Below are positions 38,362-47,478 of a stretch of DNA of 64,000 bases, one piece after another. This DNA is from Streptomyces regalis. GTDB taxonomy: Bacteria; Actinomycetota; Actinomycetes; Streptomycetales; Streptomycetaceae. Position numbers and translations under genes: made by a program. The first letter of the stretch is position 1, and every line of letters begins with the position of its first letter. The stretch spans positions 124,001-188,000 of the forward strand of contig NZ_LLZG01000345.1 in assembly GCF_001509475.1 (NCBI RefSeq). The letters are read 5' to 3'. The notes under the pieces are model-generated. The model did no database searches and was not told the DNA's origin. It was given only the letters and a program-made list of their open reading frames with translations.

Positions 38362-40290
38362 CTAGTGGGCGTACAGGCCCTCCACCTCCGCCGCGAAGTC
38401 CCGCAGGACCGCCTCGCGCCGCAGCTTCATCGACGGCGTCAGATGGCCGTCCATCTCGGTGAAGTCCGTCGACAGGATCGCGAAGCGGCGGATGGACTCC
38501 GGGCGGGAGACCAGCTTGTTGGCCTCGTCCACCGCGCGTTGCAGGATCGCCCTCAACTCGTCGTCGTTCACCAGCAGTTCGGCGGGGACGGGGTGCTTGC
38601 CGTTCATCCGGCGCCAGTGGGTGACGCCGTCCATGTCCAGGGTGATCAGTGCGGAGACGTAGGGGCGGCGGTCGCCCAGGACGATGCACTGCGAGATCAG
38701 GGGGTGCGAGCGGAGCCAGTTCTCCAGGGGCGCCGGGGCCACGCTCTTGCCGCCCGCCGTGATCAGCAGTTCCTTCTTGCGGCCGGTGATCGTGAGGTAG
38801 CCCTCGTCGTCCAAGGCGCCGATGTCTCCGGTGGCCAGCCAGCCGTCCGCCGCGGCCGGGACCACGCCGCCCGCCGCCGGGTCCCAGTAGCCGCGCAGCA
38901 CCTGGTCGCCGGCGATGAGGATCTCGCCGTCCGCGGCGATGCGGATCCGGGTGCCGGGCAGGGGCCAACCCACCGTGCCCAGGCGGGGCTTCAGGGGCGG
39001 GGTCACTGTCGATGCGCCCGTCGTCTCCGTCAGACCGTAGCCCTCGTATATCTCGATGCCCGCGCCGGCGTAGAAGGCGGCCAGCCGGCGGCCGAGCGGT
39101 GAGCCGCCGCAGATCGCGTACTTCACGCGGCCGCCCATGGCGTTGCGGATACGGCGGTAGACCAGGGGGTCGTAGAAGGCGCGGGCCGTCCTGAGCGCCG
39201 CGTTCGGGCCGCCGCCCGTCCCCGCCTGCCGGGCCTCCATCGCCTCGCCGTAGCGCTCGGCCACCGATGCCGCGCGGTCGAAGGACGACACGCGGCCGCC
39301 CGTCTCGGCCTTGGCGCGGGCGCTGTTGAAGACCTTCTCCAGCATGTAGGGGATCGTCAGCAGACAGGTGGGGCGGAAGGCCGCCAGGTCCGGCAGCAGG
39401 TCCTCCGCCTTCAGGCTCGGGGCGTGACCGAGGCGGACCCTGGCCCGGATGCAGGCCACCGCCACCATGCGGCCGAAGACGTGCGACATCGGCAGGAACA
39501 GCAACACCGACGCCTCCTCGCTCGTCCTCGCCTTGAAGATCGGGTAGAGGAGTTCGATCGCGTTGTCCACCTCGGCGAAGAAATTGCCGTGCGTCAACGC
39601 GCAGCCCTTGGGGCGGCCCGTCGTGCCCGAGGTGTAGACGAGCGTCGCCAGCGTGTCCGGCACCAGCATTCCGCGCCGTACGCCCACTTCGCCGTCCGGC
39701 TGCTGCGCGCCCAGCTCCGCCAGCCGCTCCACGTGGCCTTTTTCCATCACCCACATGTGGCGCAGATCGGGCACGCGGTCGAGTTCGGGGCCGAGGGCGG
39801 CCGCCTGGGCGGCGGTCTCGGTGACCAGGGCCACCGCGCCCGAGTCCTGGAGGATCCAGCGGGTCTGGAAGGCGGAGGACGTGGGGTAGACGGGGACCGT
39901 CACCAGGCCGGCCGCCCACGCGCCGAAGTCGAGGAGCGTCCACTCGTAGCGCGTACGCGCCATGACGGCGATCCGGTCCCCGGGCATCAGCCCTTCGGCG
40001 ATGAGCCCCTTGGCCACCGCCTGCACCTGCTCGGCGAACTCGGCCGCCGTCACGTCCGCCCACTGCCCGTTCTCGTCCTTACGGCTGAGGACCACCGCGT
40101 CCGGAGTCGCGCCCGCGTTGTCGAAGGGCAGGTCCGCGAGCGTCCCGTGGGTCACGGGCGGCGCGAACGGCGGTACGTACGCCTCCCGTACGACGCCGTC
40201 CAGTCGCCGTGTCTCGGGCTGTACCAGGGTGGGCCCGGGAGCGTCGTCGAAGGCGGCCGAGGGGGCGAAGGAGGGAAGCGGGGTGGACAC
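38362..40290 (-). CDS. fadD: Long-chain fatty acyl-CoA ligase (AMP-forming)
   Basis: 642 residues, full-length adenylate-forming enzyme that activates fatty acids to acyl-CoA via acyl-AMP. ATP loop A3 is TLVYTSGTTGRPKGCALTH near residue 225. Later motifs include YEGYGLTETTGASTVTPP (A5), DGWLATGDIGALDDEGYLTI (A7, GD for ribose contact) and the C-terminal Lys region in LTPSMKLRRE (conserved catalytic Lys). The start is GTG 40290. Next to FabG-, MaoC- and thiolase-type genes it suggests a fatty-acid or polyketide-like acyl metabolism cluster. It is closest to the FadD15-like subgroup by overall length. Confidence 0.9.
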   Translation of the reverse strand: MSTPLPSFAPSAAFDDAPGPTLVQPETRRLDGVVREAYVPPFAPPVTHGTLADLPFDNAGATPDAVVLSRKDENGQWADVTAAEFAEQVQAVAKGLIAEGLMPGDRIAVMARTRYEWTLLDFGAWAAGLVTVPVYPTSSAFQTRWILQDSGAVALVTETAAQAAALGPELDRVPDLRHMWVMEKGHVERLAELGAQQPDGEVGVRRGMLVPDTLATLVYTSGTTGRPKGCALTHGNFFAEVDNAIELLYPIFKARTSEEASVLLFLPMSHVFGRMVAVACIRARVRLGHAPSLKAEDLLPDLAAFRPTCLLTIPYMLEKVFNSARAKAETGGRVSSFDRAASVAERYGEAMEARQAGTGGGPNAALRTARAFYDPLVYRRIRNAMGGRVKYAICGGSPLGRRLAAFYAGAGIEIYEGYGLTETTGASTVTPPLKPRLGTVGWPLPGTRIRIAADGEILIAGDQVLRGYWDPAAGGVVPAAADGWLATGDIGALDDEGYLTITGRKKELLITAGGKSVAPAPLENWLRSHPLISQCIVLGDRRPYVSALITLDMDGVTHWRRMNGKHPVPAELLVNDDELRAILQRAVDEANKLVSRPESIRRFAILSTDFTEMDGHLTPSMKLRREAVLRDFAAEVEGLYAH

Positions 40291-40524
40291 GGGCGGCTCC
40301 TGCGGCGGGCGTGCAGCGAAGAAACTGCTTGCTGCATGACGTACGTGCCTCGCGCACCGTGGCGTTCACCTGCCGAGGCCTGCGGAAAGGGTTACCGCTG
40401 GTTAGGCAGGCGATCGTACGGGTCCCGCGTGTGGGGGTTGTGCGGGTTCGGGGGTGGTACGGGGCCGGGTATGTGCAACGTCGGGGGTTATGTGAGGGCC
40501 CCTCAGCTTCGTCTCACCTTCTCC

Positions 40525-40908
40525 TTACCTTCGCTCCAGGACGGCCGTCACGCCCTGCCCGCCGGCCGCACAGACGGAGACCAGTCCGCGACCCGAACCG
40601 CCCTGCTCCGCCGGCGACTTGGCCAGCATCGCCACGATCCGCGCGCCGGTCGCCGCGAAGGGATGGCCGGTGGCCAGGGACGAGCCCGCCACGTTCAGCC
40701 GGGCGCGGTCCACGGGGCCGAGCCCCCGCTTCTCCCATGCCGCCAGCGCGTCCAGCACCTGGGATGCGAAAGCCTCGTGGATCTCGACGAAGTCGAAGTC
40801 GGGGAGAGTGAGTTCGGCCCGTTCCAGCATGCGCGGGACCGCATACGCCGGCGCCATCAGCAGCCCGTCCTCGCCGCCCACTCCTCGCTCGCTCCTCACG
40901 TCTACCAA
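40525..40908 (-). pseudogene. Truncated thiolase (acetyl-CoA acyltransferase) C-terminal fragment
   Basis: Only the last third of a thiolase-II-type protein remains: GEDGLLMAPAYAVPRMLERA, EIHEAFASQVLDALAAW, NVAGSSLATGHPFAATGARI (catalytic His in GHP) and VSVCAAGGQGVTAVLE (second catalytic Cys). The N-terminal domain with the acyl-accepting Cys, some 300 residues, is missing, and the 5' end runs straight into the promoter region of the divergent reductase gene. The reading frame itself is open, but the protein cannot fold as a thiolase. In intact relatives a full thiolase gene is divergent from this FabG/MaoC pair, so a deletion is inferred. Confidence 0.8.
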
Positions 40909-40911
40909 GCC

Positions 40912-40924
40912 TTACCTCGGGTAA
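40912..40924. promoter_or_regulatory. TTACC-N3-GGTAA palindrome upstream of the reductase gene
   Basis: TTACC (40912-40916) and GGTAA (40920-40924) form an inverted repeat, with an additional CTTAC at 40926-40930, 46-58 bases before the reductase ATG. It is a plausible operator for the TetR regulator at 43131-43793, which closes this gene cluster; no other evidence. Confidence 0.45.
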
Positions 40925-40969
40925 CCTTACTTTGGAGTCAGTACGGAGCGCACGGGGAGTGGGACTTAC

Positions 40970-42292
40970 ATGGCCGACCGCTATCTGACCTTCACCGGCA
41001 CAGCACCGGGCCGCTTCCTCACTCGCCGTCTGGGGTTGCCACAACCCGCCGCACTGAAACGCTGGTCACCGGAGCGGCCCGAGTTGCAGGGCGACCGGCT
41101 CCTCCTCACCGCCGGCAAGTCGCACCTCGACCTGGCCGATACGGGCCTCGCCCTGACGGGTTCCGCGGAGAAACCTCTGACGGGCACCGCCGAGAAGCCC
41201 GCCGCCGTCCTCCTGGACGCCACAGGGGTTCGGGACGTCGAGGCGCTCGCCGAGGTGCACGCGGCCCTCCACCCCGCCGTACGGTCGGTCGCAGAGAGCG
41301 GCCGGATCGTCGTGCTCGGCGCACCCCTCGATCCGGCCGACCACCACCAGGCGGCCGCCCAGCAGGCCCTGGAGGGCTTCACGCGCTCGCTCGGCAAGGA
41401 GATCGGGCGGGGCCGCACGGTGAATCTCGTACGGCTGACGGACGCGCGCGCCGCCGAGTCGACCCTGCGTTTCCTGCTCTCCCCCAAGTCGGCGTACGTC
41501 AGCGGCCAGGTGATCGAGACCGGTGCCTACGACGAGAGCGGGGCGCCCGCCGGCCCCGACCGCCCCCTCACCGGCCGCACCGCCCTCGTCACCGGCGGCG
41601 CGCGCGGCATCGGTGAGGCGGTCGCCGGGACGCTGGCCCGGGACGGTGCCCGGGTCGTCGTACTCGACGTGCCGCAGGCCGAACAGGACGCCCGGCGTGT
41701 GGCCGACCGGCTCGGCGGCACCGCCCTCACGCTCGACATCACCGCCCCCGACGCGGGCGAGCGGATCGCGGCGGCGCTGCCGGACGGGCTGGACGTCCTG
41801 GTCCACAACGCCGGCATCACCCGCGACCGGCGCCTGGTCAACATGCCTGCCGAGCGCTGGAGTTCGGTGCTCGACGTCAACCTCGCGAGCGTGCTGCGCA
41901 CGACCGACGCGTTGCTGGAGAGCGGGACGCTGAGGCAGGGCGGCCGGATCGTGGCGACGGCGTCGATCGCGGGGCTGGCGGGGAACGCCGGACAGACGAA
42001 CTACGGGGCGAGCAAGGCGGGGATCGTCGGTCTGGTCCGCGCCCTCGCGCCGCGCGCGCTCGCCGAGCACGGGGTGACGGTCAACGCGGTCGCGCCCGGC
42101 TTCATCGAGACGAAGATGACCGCCGCGATTCCCCTCTTCATCCGTGAGGCCGGCCGCCGTATGAACTCCCTCACGCAAGGGGGGCTGCCGGTCGATGTCG
42201 CCGAGACGACCGCCTGGCTGGCCGACCCGGCGTCGGGCGCGGTGAACGGCCAGGTCGTCCGGGTCTGCGGCCAGAGCCTGCTGGGGGCCTGA
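40970..42292 (+). CDS. High-molecular-weight 3-oxoacyl-ACP reductase (FabG4-like)
   Basis: 440 residues, ATG 40970 after GGGGAGTGGGACTTAC. Two Rossmann-like halves: an N-terminal flavodoxin-like domain (about 1-200), as in FabG4, and a C-terminal classical SDR with TALVTGGARGIGEAVAGTLA, VHNAGITRDRRLVNMP, the catalytic Ser in TASIAGLAGNAG and Tyr-Lys in NYGASKAGIVG. It reduces 3-oxoacyl thioesters with NAD(P)H. The MaoC gene overlaps its stop (TGATG). In mycobacteria this FabG4/HtdX-type pairing acts in fatty-acid synthesis or elongation. Confidence 0.9.
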   Translation: MADRYLTFTGTAPGRFLTRRLGLPQPAALKRWSPERPELQGDRLLLTAGKSHLDLADTGLALTGSAEKPLTGTAEKPAAVLLDATGVRDVEALAEVHAALHPAVRSVAESGRIVVLGAPLDPADHHQAAAQQALEGFTRSLGKEIGRGRTVNLVRLTDARAAESTLRFLLSPKSAYVSGQVIETGAYDESGAPAGPDRPLTGRTALVTGGARGIGEAVAGTLARDGARVVVLDVPQAEQDARRVADRLGGTALTLDITAPDAGERIAAALPDGLDVLVHNAGITRDRRLVNMPAERWSSVLDVNLASVLRTTDALLESGTLRQGGRIVATASIAGLAGNAGQTNYGASKAGIVGLVRALAPRALAEHGVTVNAVAPGFIETKMTAAIPLFIREAGRRMNSLTQGGLPVDVAETTAWLADPASGAVNGQVVRVCGQSLLGA

Positions 42293-43149
42293 TGCAGACC
42301 ACGCTGACCAGCATCCCGGCACTCGGCCCCCTCCTCGCGCGGGGCGCGCTCCTGTCCCCCTTCAAGCGGCCCCGCCCGGACGCCGACTACCCGCGCACCC
42401 GGCTCGAACTTCCCGGTGTGCGCATCGACTTGGCGCGGCTGGCCGCATACGAGCGGGTGTGCGGCTTCCCGACCGGCGACGACTCGCTGCCGCTGACGTA
42501 TCCGCATGTGCTGGGTTTCCCGCTCGCCATGCGGCTGATGAGCGGCCGGGACTTTCCGCTGCCGCTGCTCGGACTCGTCCATACGTCGATCGAGATCACC
42601 CGGCACACGGCAGTGACGGCCACCGGGGAGTACGAACTCGCCGTGCACGTGGACGAGTTGGCGCCGCATCGGCGGGGCACGGAGGTCGGCGTGGTCACCT
42701 CGGTGCGGTCGGGCGGGCAGGTGGTGTGGGAGTCCAGGAGCACCTATCTGGCCCGGCATCGCACCGACGGCCGTACGACGGCGGCACCGCCCGTGAAGGA
42801 CGCACCGGAGCACAAGCCGCTGCCCGCCGTCGCCCAATGGCGGCTCGCCGCCGACGTCGGGCGGCGTTACGGTGCCGCTTCCGGCGACCGCAACCCCATC
42901 CACCTCCACCCGCTCACCGCCCGACTGTTCGGCTTCCCCCGGGCCATCGCGCACGGCATGTGGACGGTGGCCCGCTGCCTCGCCGCGCACGGCACACCGG
43001 AGGCGGTGCTGGCACGGGCGGAGTTCAAGGCGCCGGTGCTGCTGCCGGGGACGGTGACGTACGCCGCGGAGGGCGGGCGGTTCGAGCTGCGGGGCGGCGG
43101 CGGGGATCGCGTCCACCTGGCCGGGGAGGTTTATCCGCTGACCTCGTGA
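42292..43149 (+). CDS. MaoC-type (R)-hydroxyacyl dehydratase
   Basis: 285 residues, double hot-dog protein. The C-terminal half carries the R-specific hydratase motif YGAASGDRNPIHLHPLTARL (Asp and His catalytic) followed by GFPRAIAHGMWTVARCL. ATG 42292 shares one base with the reductase stop, so the two are translated together: reductase makes the 3-hydroxyacyl intermediate and this enzyme interconverts it with the enoyl thioester. The 3' end overlaps the convergent TetR gene by 19 bases. Confidence 0.9.
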   Translation: MQTTLTSIPALGPLLARGALLSPFKRPRPDADYPRTRLELPGVRIDLARLAAYERVCGFPTGDDSLPLTYPHVLGFPLAMRLMSGRDFPLPLLGLVHTSIEITRHTAVTATGEYELAVHVDELAPHRRGTEVGVVTSVRSGGQVVWESRSTYLARHRTDGRTTAAPPVKDAPEHKPLPAVAQWRLAADVGRRYGAASGDRNPIHLHPLTARLFGFPRAIAHGMWTVARCLAAHGTPEAVLARAEFKAPVLLPGTVTYAAEGGRFELRGGGGDRVHLAGEVYPLTS

Positions 43150-43793
43150 GGGGCGTCCGGCGGTGACCAGGGCCGGCCATCCATGAGGTTGCCGAGGCCC
43201 GCCCACGCGAAGTTCATCAAGGTGGCAGCCGCCTGTCTCGCCGTCACACCCGGGGTCGCGTTGGCCCAGGCGGCGAGCGACTCGGCGGCGCCGACCAGGG
43301 CTTCGGCCAGGCCGGCGACCTCGCTCTCGGGGAGGTCGGGGTCGCGATGGGCCTCCCGGGCCGCGGCGAGGATCAGCTGCGTCACGAACGCGACGATCTC
43401 CGCGCGCATCGCGGCGACCTCGGCGGCGAACGGCTCACCGTGGGTGCGGGCCTGGAGGTGCAGCACGGACCAGCCGTCCGGGTTCTGCGCGGTGTGCGTG
43501 AAGAACGCGCCCAGACCTTCCCAGAGTTGGCGGTCGGCGGGCGCGTCGCGCCGGACGCCCGCGCGGACGGCCTCGGTGAGCGCGGCCGCCTCGCGCCGGA
43601 TGCAGGCGGTGAAGAGGTCTTCCTTCGAGTTGAGGTACAGGTACACGAGCGGCTTGGAGACGCCCGCGAGTTCGGCTATCTCGTCCATCGACGCGGCCAT
43701 GTACCCCCGCTGGCCGAAGGTCCGCACGGCGGCGTCCAGCATCTGCTGCTCGCGGACGGCGCGCGGCATCCGCTTGGTCTTCACGGCACCCAT
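43131..43793 (-). CDS. TetR-family regulator of the acyl-metabolism cluster
   Basis: 220 residues from ATG 43793 (MGAVKTKRMPRAVREQQMLD). The HTH is GYMAASMDEIAELAGVSKPL followed by VYLYLNSKEDLFTACIRRE, the classic TetR_N pattern. The C-terminal ligand domain is helical and divergent. Its position at the end of the reductase/MaoC unit suggests it represses that unit; a TTACC palindrome at 40912 is a candidate site. Confidence 0.88.
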   Translation of the reverse strand: MGAVKTKRMPRAVREQQMLDAAVRTFGQRGYMAASMDEIAELAGVSKPLVYLYLNSKEDLFTACIRREAAALTEAVRAGVRRDAPADRQLWEGLGAFFTHTAQNPDGWSVLHLQARTHGEPFAAEVAAMRAEIVAFVTQLILAAAREAHRDPDLPESEVAGLAEALVGAAESLAAWANATPGVTARQAAATLMNFAWAGLGNLMDGRPWSPPDAPHEVSG

Positions 43794-43849
43794 GCCGTTT
43801 AGCGTACGGGCCGGGAGGGCGATCCCACCCGGCCCGCAACCACGCTGAC

Positions 43850-45193
43850 CTACTGCTCGCCGCTTCCGTCGTCCTCGAACCGCGCCAACTGCTGGGCCCA
43901 CTGCCGCCCGTCGGCCGACGGCAGGGCCGTCAGCCGGGGCAGCAGCTGCGCGGTGAGGAGAGTGGACAGGGCCGAGGTGTCGACGCTCGTGCCGTCGGTC
44001 CGTACGACCACCGGCTGCGGGGCCTTGCCGACGAGCTTCGCGCCCACCTCCAGGCGGCGCCGGGCGAGTTCGTACTGCAGGACGGCGCGGTTGTCGCGGT
44101 AGGCCGTGGCGAGGGCACGCTGGGCGCGGGCCTCGTTCTCGGCGGCGATCAGACCGCTGCGGCCCCGCGTCTCGATCTCGAACCGCACGCGCTGGGCGTT
44201 GGTCTCCTGCTGCTCGAGCAGCTGGGCGACCTCTTCGCGGGCCCGGTTCAGCGCCGCCCTGACCTCGACGATCCGGGCGTCCCGCACCTTCTTGGCACGC
44301 TCGATGTCCATGCCCAGCTGGTCGATGCGGCGCTTGCGAATGAGCCCCCACTCCTGGTCGTACGCCGTGCGCTCCTTGGCGACCCGCTCCCGGGTGGCCA
44401 GGTGCTGCTGGTACTGCGCCGGCAGCTGCACGTCCGGGATGTTGGAGCCGGTGATGCGCACGCCGTAGCCGGACAGCTGGCGGTTGAGCAGCTCCTGCAT
44501 GTCGGCCACGTCCGAGCCGCGCAGGTCGTACGCCCGCTCGGTGCGCATCCTCCGCGCCCGCTGCCGGATCGCGTCCTGTACGGCGCTGGAGAGCACCAGG
44601 TCGAAGTTGCCCGCGCCGATGGTGCGGACGAACAGCACGGCGTCGGTGATGCGGAACTTCAGGAAGAACTCGATCGAGCGCAGCGGCACGTTCTCCTGTG
44701 TCGGGCAGGCCATCACCGGCGCGGAGTACGGGATCTCGGTGGCCACGTCGACGACGAAGTCGACCCGGGACCACGGGTGCCACAGGTAGTGACGGCCGGC
44801 GTCCAGGGTGCGGACGACGGCGCCGTAACGGGTCAGCACGCCGTTCGTGCCCTGCTCGATCTCGACGATCGAGGAGCGCCACCACCACAGCGCGCCGATC
44901 AGCAGCAGGACGACGCCGCCGACGAAGGAGAGGGTGGCGAGGGTGTCGTAGGCGAGGTCCCCGGCGGTCGACTCGGAGTCCGCGGCGCCCAGCGTCAGCA
45001 TCACGCCCATGAACAGGGCATAGACACCGAGCCACAGCGGCAGCATCCACCACAGGCGGCGCCGGTGGCGGGGGATGATGACCGGGATCAGAGTGTCGGC
45101 CTCGCCGCCGCGCAGCAGTCGCGCGATGTCGCTCCAGGGGGCGACCTTCTCGGAGATGACCGACCGGCGGTGGGAGGAACGGGCGGTGCTCAC
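43850..45193 (-). CDS. SPFH/Band 7 domain membrane protein (second of a tandem pair)
   Basis: 447 residues. Two membrane helices at about 48-70 and 85-108 (WMLPLWLGVYALFMGVML; LATLSFVGGVVLLLIGALWW) are followed by an SPFH domain (IVEIEQGTNGVLTRYGAVV to IPDVQLPAQYQQHL) and a long Arg/Glu-rich coiled coil (IERAKKVRDARIVEVRAALN), as in flotillin/HflK-like scaffold proteins. It overlaps the upstream SPFH gene as GTGA. The pair probably forms a hetero-oligomeric membrane cage, by analogy with HflK/HflC. No protease gene is adjacent. Confidence 0.85.
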   Translation of the reverse strand: MSTARSSHRRSVISEKVAPWSDIARLLRGGEADTLIPVIIPRHRRRLWWMLPLWLGVYALFMGVMLTLGAADSESTAGDLAYDTLATLSFVGGVVLLLIGALWWWRSSIVEIEQGTNGVLTRYGAVVRTLDAGRHYLWHPWSRVDFVVDVATEIPYSAPVMACPTQENVPLRSIEFFLKFRITDAVLFVRTIGAGNFDLVLSSAVQDAIRQRARRMRTERAYDLRGSDVADMQELLNRQLSGYGVRITGSNIPDVQLPAQYQQHLATRERVAKERTAYDQEWGLIRKRRIDQLGMDIERAKKVRDARIVEVRAALNRAREEVAQLLEQQETNAQRVRFEIETRGRSGLIAAENEARAQRALATAYRDNRAVLQYELARRRLEVGAKLVGKAPQPVVVRTDGTSVDTSALSTLLTAQLLPRLTALPSADGRQWAQQLARFEDDGSGEQ

Positions 45194-46842
45194 TGGGCGG
45201 CCTCCTCGGAGACGTCGGCGCTGTCGGCGCTGTCGGCCGATTCGGGCCGGTCGGGCTGGTCGGGCTGGTCGGGTGCCTGCGGCACCGTGGGCCGGTCGGC
45301 GGCCAGCAGCGCGCCGATCTCCGCCTCGCGCGCGGCGATCCGCTCGGACACCTCGGTGAGACGCGCCCGCACGGCGGCCGTGTCCTCCTCGGTGAACAGC
45401 TCCGTGCCGCGCTCGCCGATCAACTCGCGGGCCAGCTCCAGGAAGTCGATCCCCGCGTCCGCCGTGCCGCCGATGCGCACCAGCCGCGGCAGATGGTCGG
45501 CGACCTGCTCCAGCGTGTCCAGCACCTGCTGCTGGTAGCGGTACTCCAGGATCTCCGGCGCCTCCGCGGCGGTCACCGCGCGGATGTCGAGGGCCTGCGC
45601 CTCCAAGAGGGCCGCGTTCGCCTTCGCCTCCGACTCGGCCTGGACGTAGCGCTGCCGGGCGAGCGCCTCGGCACGGTTGGTCTCGCGCTCCACGGCGGTG
45701 TCCATCTGCGCCTGGTACTGGGCGATGTCGGCCTGGATCGCGGAGAGCGTCTCCAGGCTGGAGGCGAGTTCCCGGGTGAGGTCACCCTCGTCCTGCTCCT
45801 TGCGGAGCTGGAGCGCGTACTCGTGCGTGTACGCCTCCTTGGCCACCCGCACCATCTCGGGCGCCGCCAGGTCCATGCGGTAGCGCTGGTCGGAGGGTTC
45901 GGCGTGGGTGATGTTGGCGTTGGTCAGCTCGACGGCCGGGCGGAACTGCTGGTTGAGCTGCTCCAGCAGGCGGCCGGTGTCCTCGCCGACCATGTCGTAG
46001 ATCCCGGCGGCCTCCTGCTCGTAGATGAGGCTGCGGATGGTCTCGCTCACCGCGTTGCTCAGCTTCTCCTCGAAGCCGCGCACCGCGCCCAGCGTGTAGA
46101 CGAACTCGGTGGGGTCGCTGATCCGGAACTGGATGAACAGGTCGATCGACGCCTTCACGCCACCCTTGGTCGGCGCCTCGCGCACCGGCGCGTTGAACGG
46201 GTACTCGATCGTGGTGTTGACGATGTACGACACCCGCTTCCACGGGCTCAGCAGCACGACGCGGCCCGGTCCGACGATCTTCTCCAGCTTGCCGAACCGG
46301 GTGATCATCGCCTGGCAGCCGTCCGGCACCATGACCATGCCCTGGCGCCACCACACGAAGGCGACGGCGCCCAGCGAGATGACCCAGTAGTGCACGCCGA
46401 ACAGCGGGTTGGTCAGGACGTCGGCACCGGCCGCCCCCACGATTCCCGCACCCACCGCGCCCAGCACGAGCAAGGTCAGCACCGGCAGCATGGAGAAGAT
46501 CGAGCGGCCCTTGGGGATCACCATCGGGCAGATGGCGTGCACCATCTCGGCGCCCTCGCGCACCTGCTCGCTACGGCCGAGCGCCTCCCCGGCCTCGTCC
46601 AGCGGCACGGTCTTCTGCCGCATGACGGTGGCGGTGGAGCCGCCCTGTTCCCGGGCGGCCGGGAAGTCGGCCGGGTCGATGCCCTGGCCCTGCGCGTCGT
46701 GCCCCTCGCCGCCGTCCGCCCGTGTGCCGCGTCCGCCGATCTGCCGCTGCAGTTCCTCCTGCGCGGCGGTCCGCGGATTGGTGCCGGATGCGACGGCCTC
46801 GGCCACGCGTCGTGCGCCCTGCTTGGCGCGCGCTCGTGCCAC
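45190..46842 (-). CDS. SPFH/Band 7 domain membrane protein (first of a tandem pair)
   Basis: 550 residues, start GTG 46842. An N-terminal charged region of about 115 residues precedes two membrane helices (LPVLTLLVLGAVGAGIVGAA; VHYWVISLGAVAFVWW), then the SPFH domain beginning VMVPDGCQAMITRFGKLEKI, and a coiled coil (LASSLETLSAIQADIAQYQA). The C-terminus is a Pro/Asp/Ser tail with QPDQPDRPESADSADSAD. It is clearly related in layout to its partner downstream; the two are coupled by a GTGA overlap. They are probably lipid-microdomain organising proteins. Confidence 0.85.
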   Translation of the reverse strand: MARARAKQGARRVAEAVASGTNPRTAAQEELQRQIGGRGTRADGGEGHDAQGQGIDPADFPAAREQGGSTATVMRQKTVPLDEAGEALGRSEQVREGAEMVHAICPMVIPKGRSIFSMLPVLTLLVLGAVGAGIVGAAGADVLTNPLFGVHYWVISLGAVAFVWWRQGMVMVPDGCQAMITRFGKLEKIVGPGRVVLLSPWKRVSYIVNTTIEYPFNAPVREAPTKGGVKASIDLFIQFRISDPTEFVYTLGAVRGFEEKLSNAVSETIRSLIYEQEAAGIYDMVGEDTGRLLEQLNQQFRPAVELTNANITHAEPSDQRYRMDLAAPEMVRVAKEAYTHEYALQLRKEQDEGDLTRELASSLETLSAIQADIAQYQAQMDTAVERETNRAEALARQRYVQAESEAKANAALLEAQALDIRAVTAAEAPEILEYRYQQQVLDTLEQVADHLPRLVRIGGTADAGIDFLELARELIGERGTELFTEEDTAAVRARLTEVSERIAAREAEIGALLAADRPTVPQAPDQPDQPDRPESADSADSADVSEEAAQ

Positions 46843-47022
46843 GGTTCCCCCTTGTGTTGCGTTGCCCGTCGGATGCGGGTCCTACTGGTGGTACACCGGT
46901 CAGCCCGATGTGGTTCCAGTCATCTCACATCATGATCCGGACAAAGATAAGGGGGGCGACCCGCACAGTTACCCATCGGCATCACTGCCGGGTCCCGGAA
47001 GAGACGTGGCGGTACGGCGGTC

Positions 47023-47337
47023 CTACGAGGCCTGGGAAGAAGCCTGGCCCTGCGCCCGAGCCACCTCGTCGACCACGTCGTCCTCCTGGCTGCGGTTGGC
47101 CTCCAGGTTGGCCTTCACCCGGTCGACCTTCTGGACGATCCGCTCGGAGGCGCGGTCGCGCTCCTTGCGCAGGACGACGAAGCTGATGGGGGCCGAGATC
47201 ACCAGGGCGAGCAGGATGATCCACATGCCGTTGGAGTCACCGAGGCCGCGCGGCGCGATACCCGAGTAGACGAGGCCCCAGACGACCACGAGGCAGCCCA
47301 CGAAGATTCCGAGGCGCATCAGTGTGTAGCGGAGCAT
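47023..47337 (-). CDS. DUF4229 small membrane protein
   Basis: 104 residues from ATG 47337 (MLRYTLMRLGIFVGCLVVVW), with GGAAGAGTGG upstream; the longer frame start at 47361 is less well placed. Two membrane helices (FVGCLVVVWGLVYSG; MWIILLALVISAPISFVVL) are followed by a charged cytoplasmic helix, LRKERDRASERIVQKVDRVK. This layout is that of the actinobacterial DUF4229 family. Function unknown. Confidence 0.8.
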   Translation of the reverse strand: MLRYTLMRLGIFVGCLVVVWGLVYSGIAPRGLGDSNGMWIILLALVISAPISFVVLRKERDRASERIVQKVDRVKANLEANRSQEDDVVDEVARAQGQASSQAS

Positions 47338-47442
47338 CTCAATCCACTCTTCCGATTCCAAAAAGGGCCACTGTCCAGTGAAGCACGCTGGACAGCCGAT
47401 CTTGCAGGGGGGTCGGCAGCGGGTCAGGGGTCAGCAGTTGGC

Positions 47443-47478
47443 CAGGCATCTGCAGTGGGTCAGGCATCTGCAGTGGGT
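47443..47478. repeat. 18-bp perfect tandem repeat
   Basis: CAGGCATCTGCAGTGGGT is present twice without a gap, between the DUF4229 gene and the end of the GNAT gene; the last base touches the GNAT stop codon. GGTCAG-type fragments also occur upstream (47421-47436). A local duplication is the simplest explanation. Confidence 0.8.
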
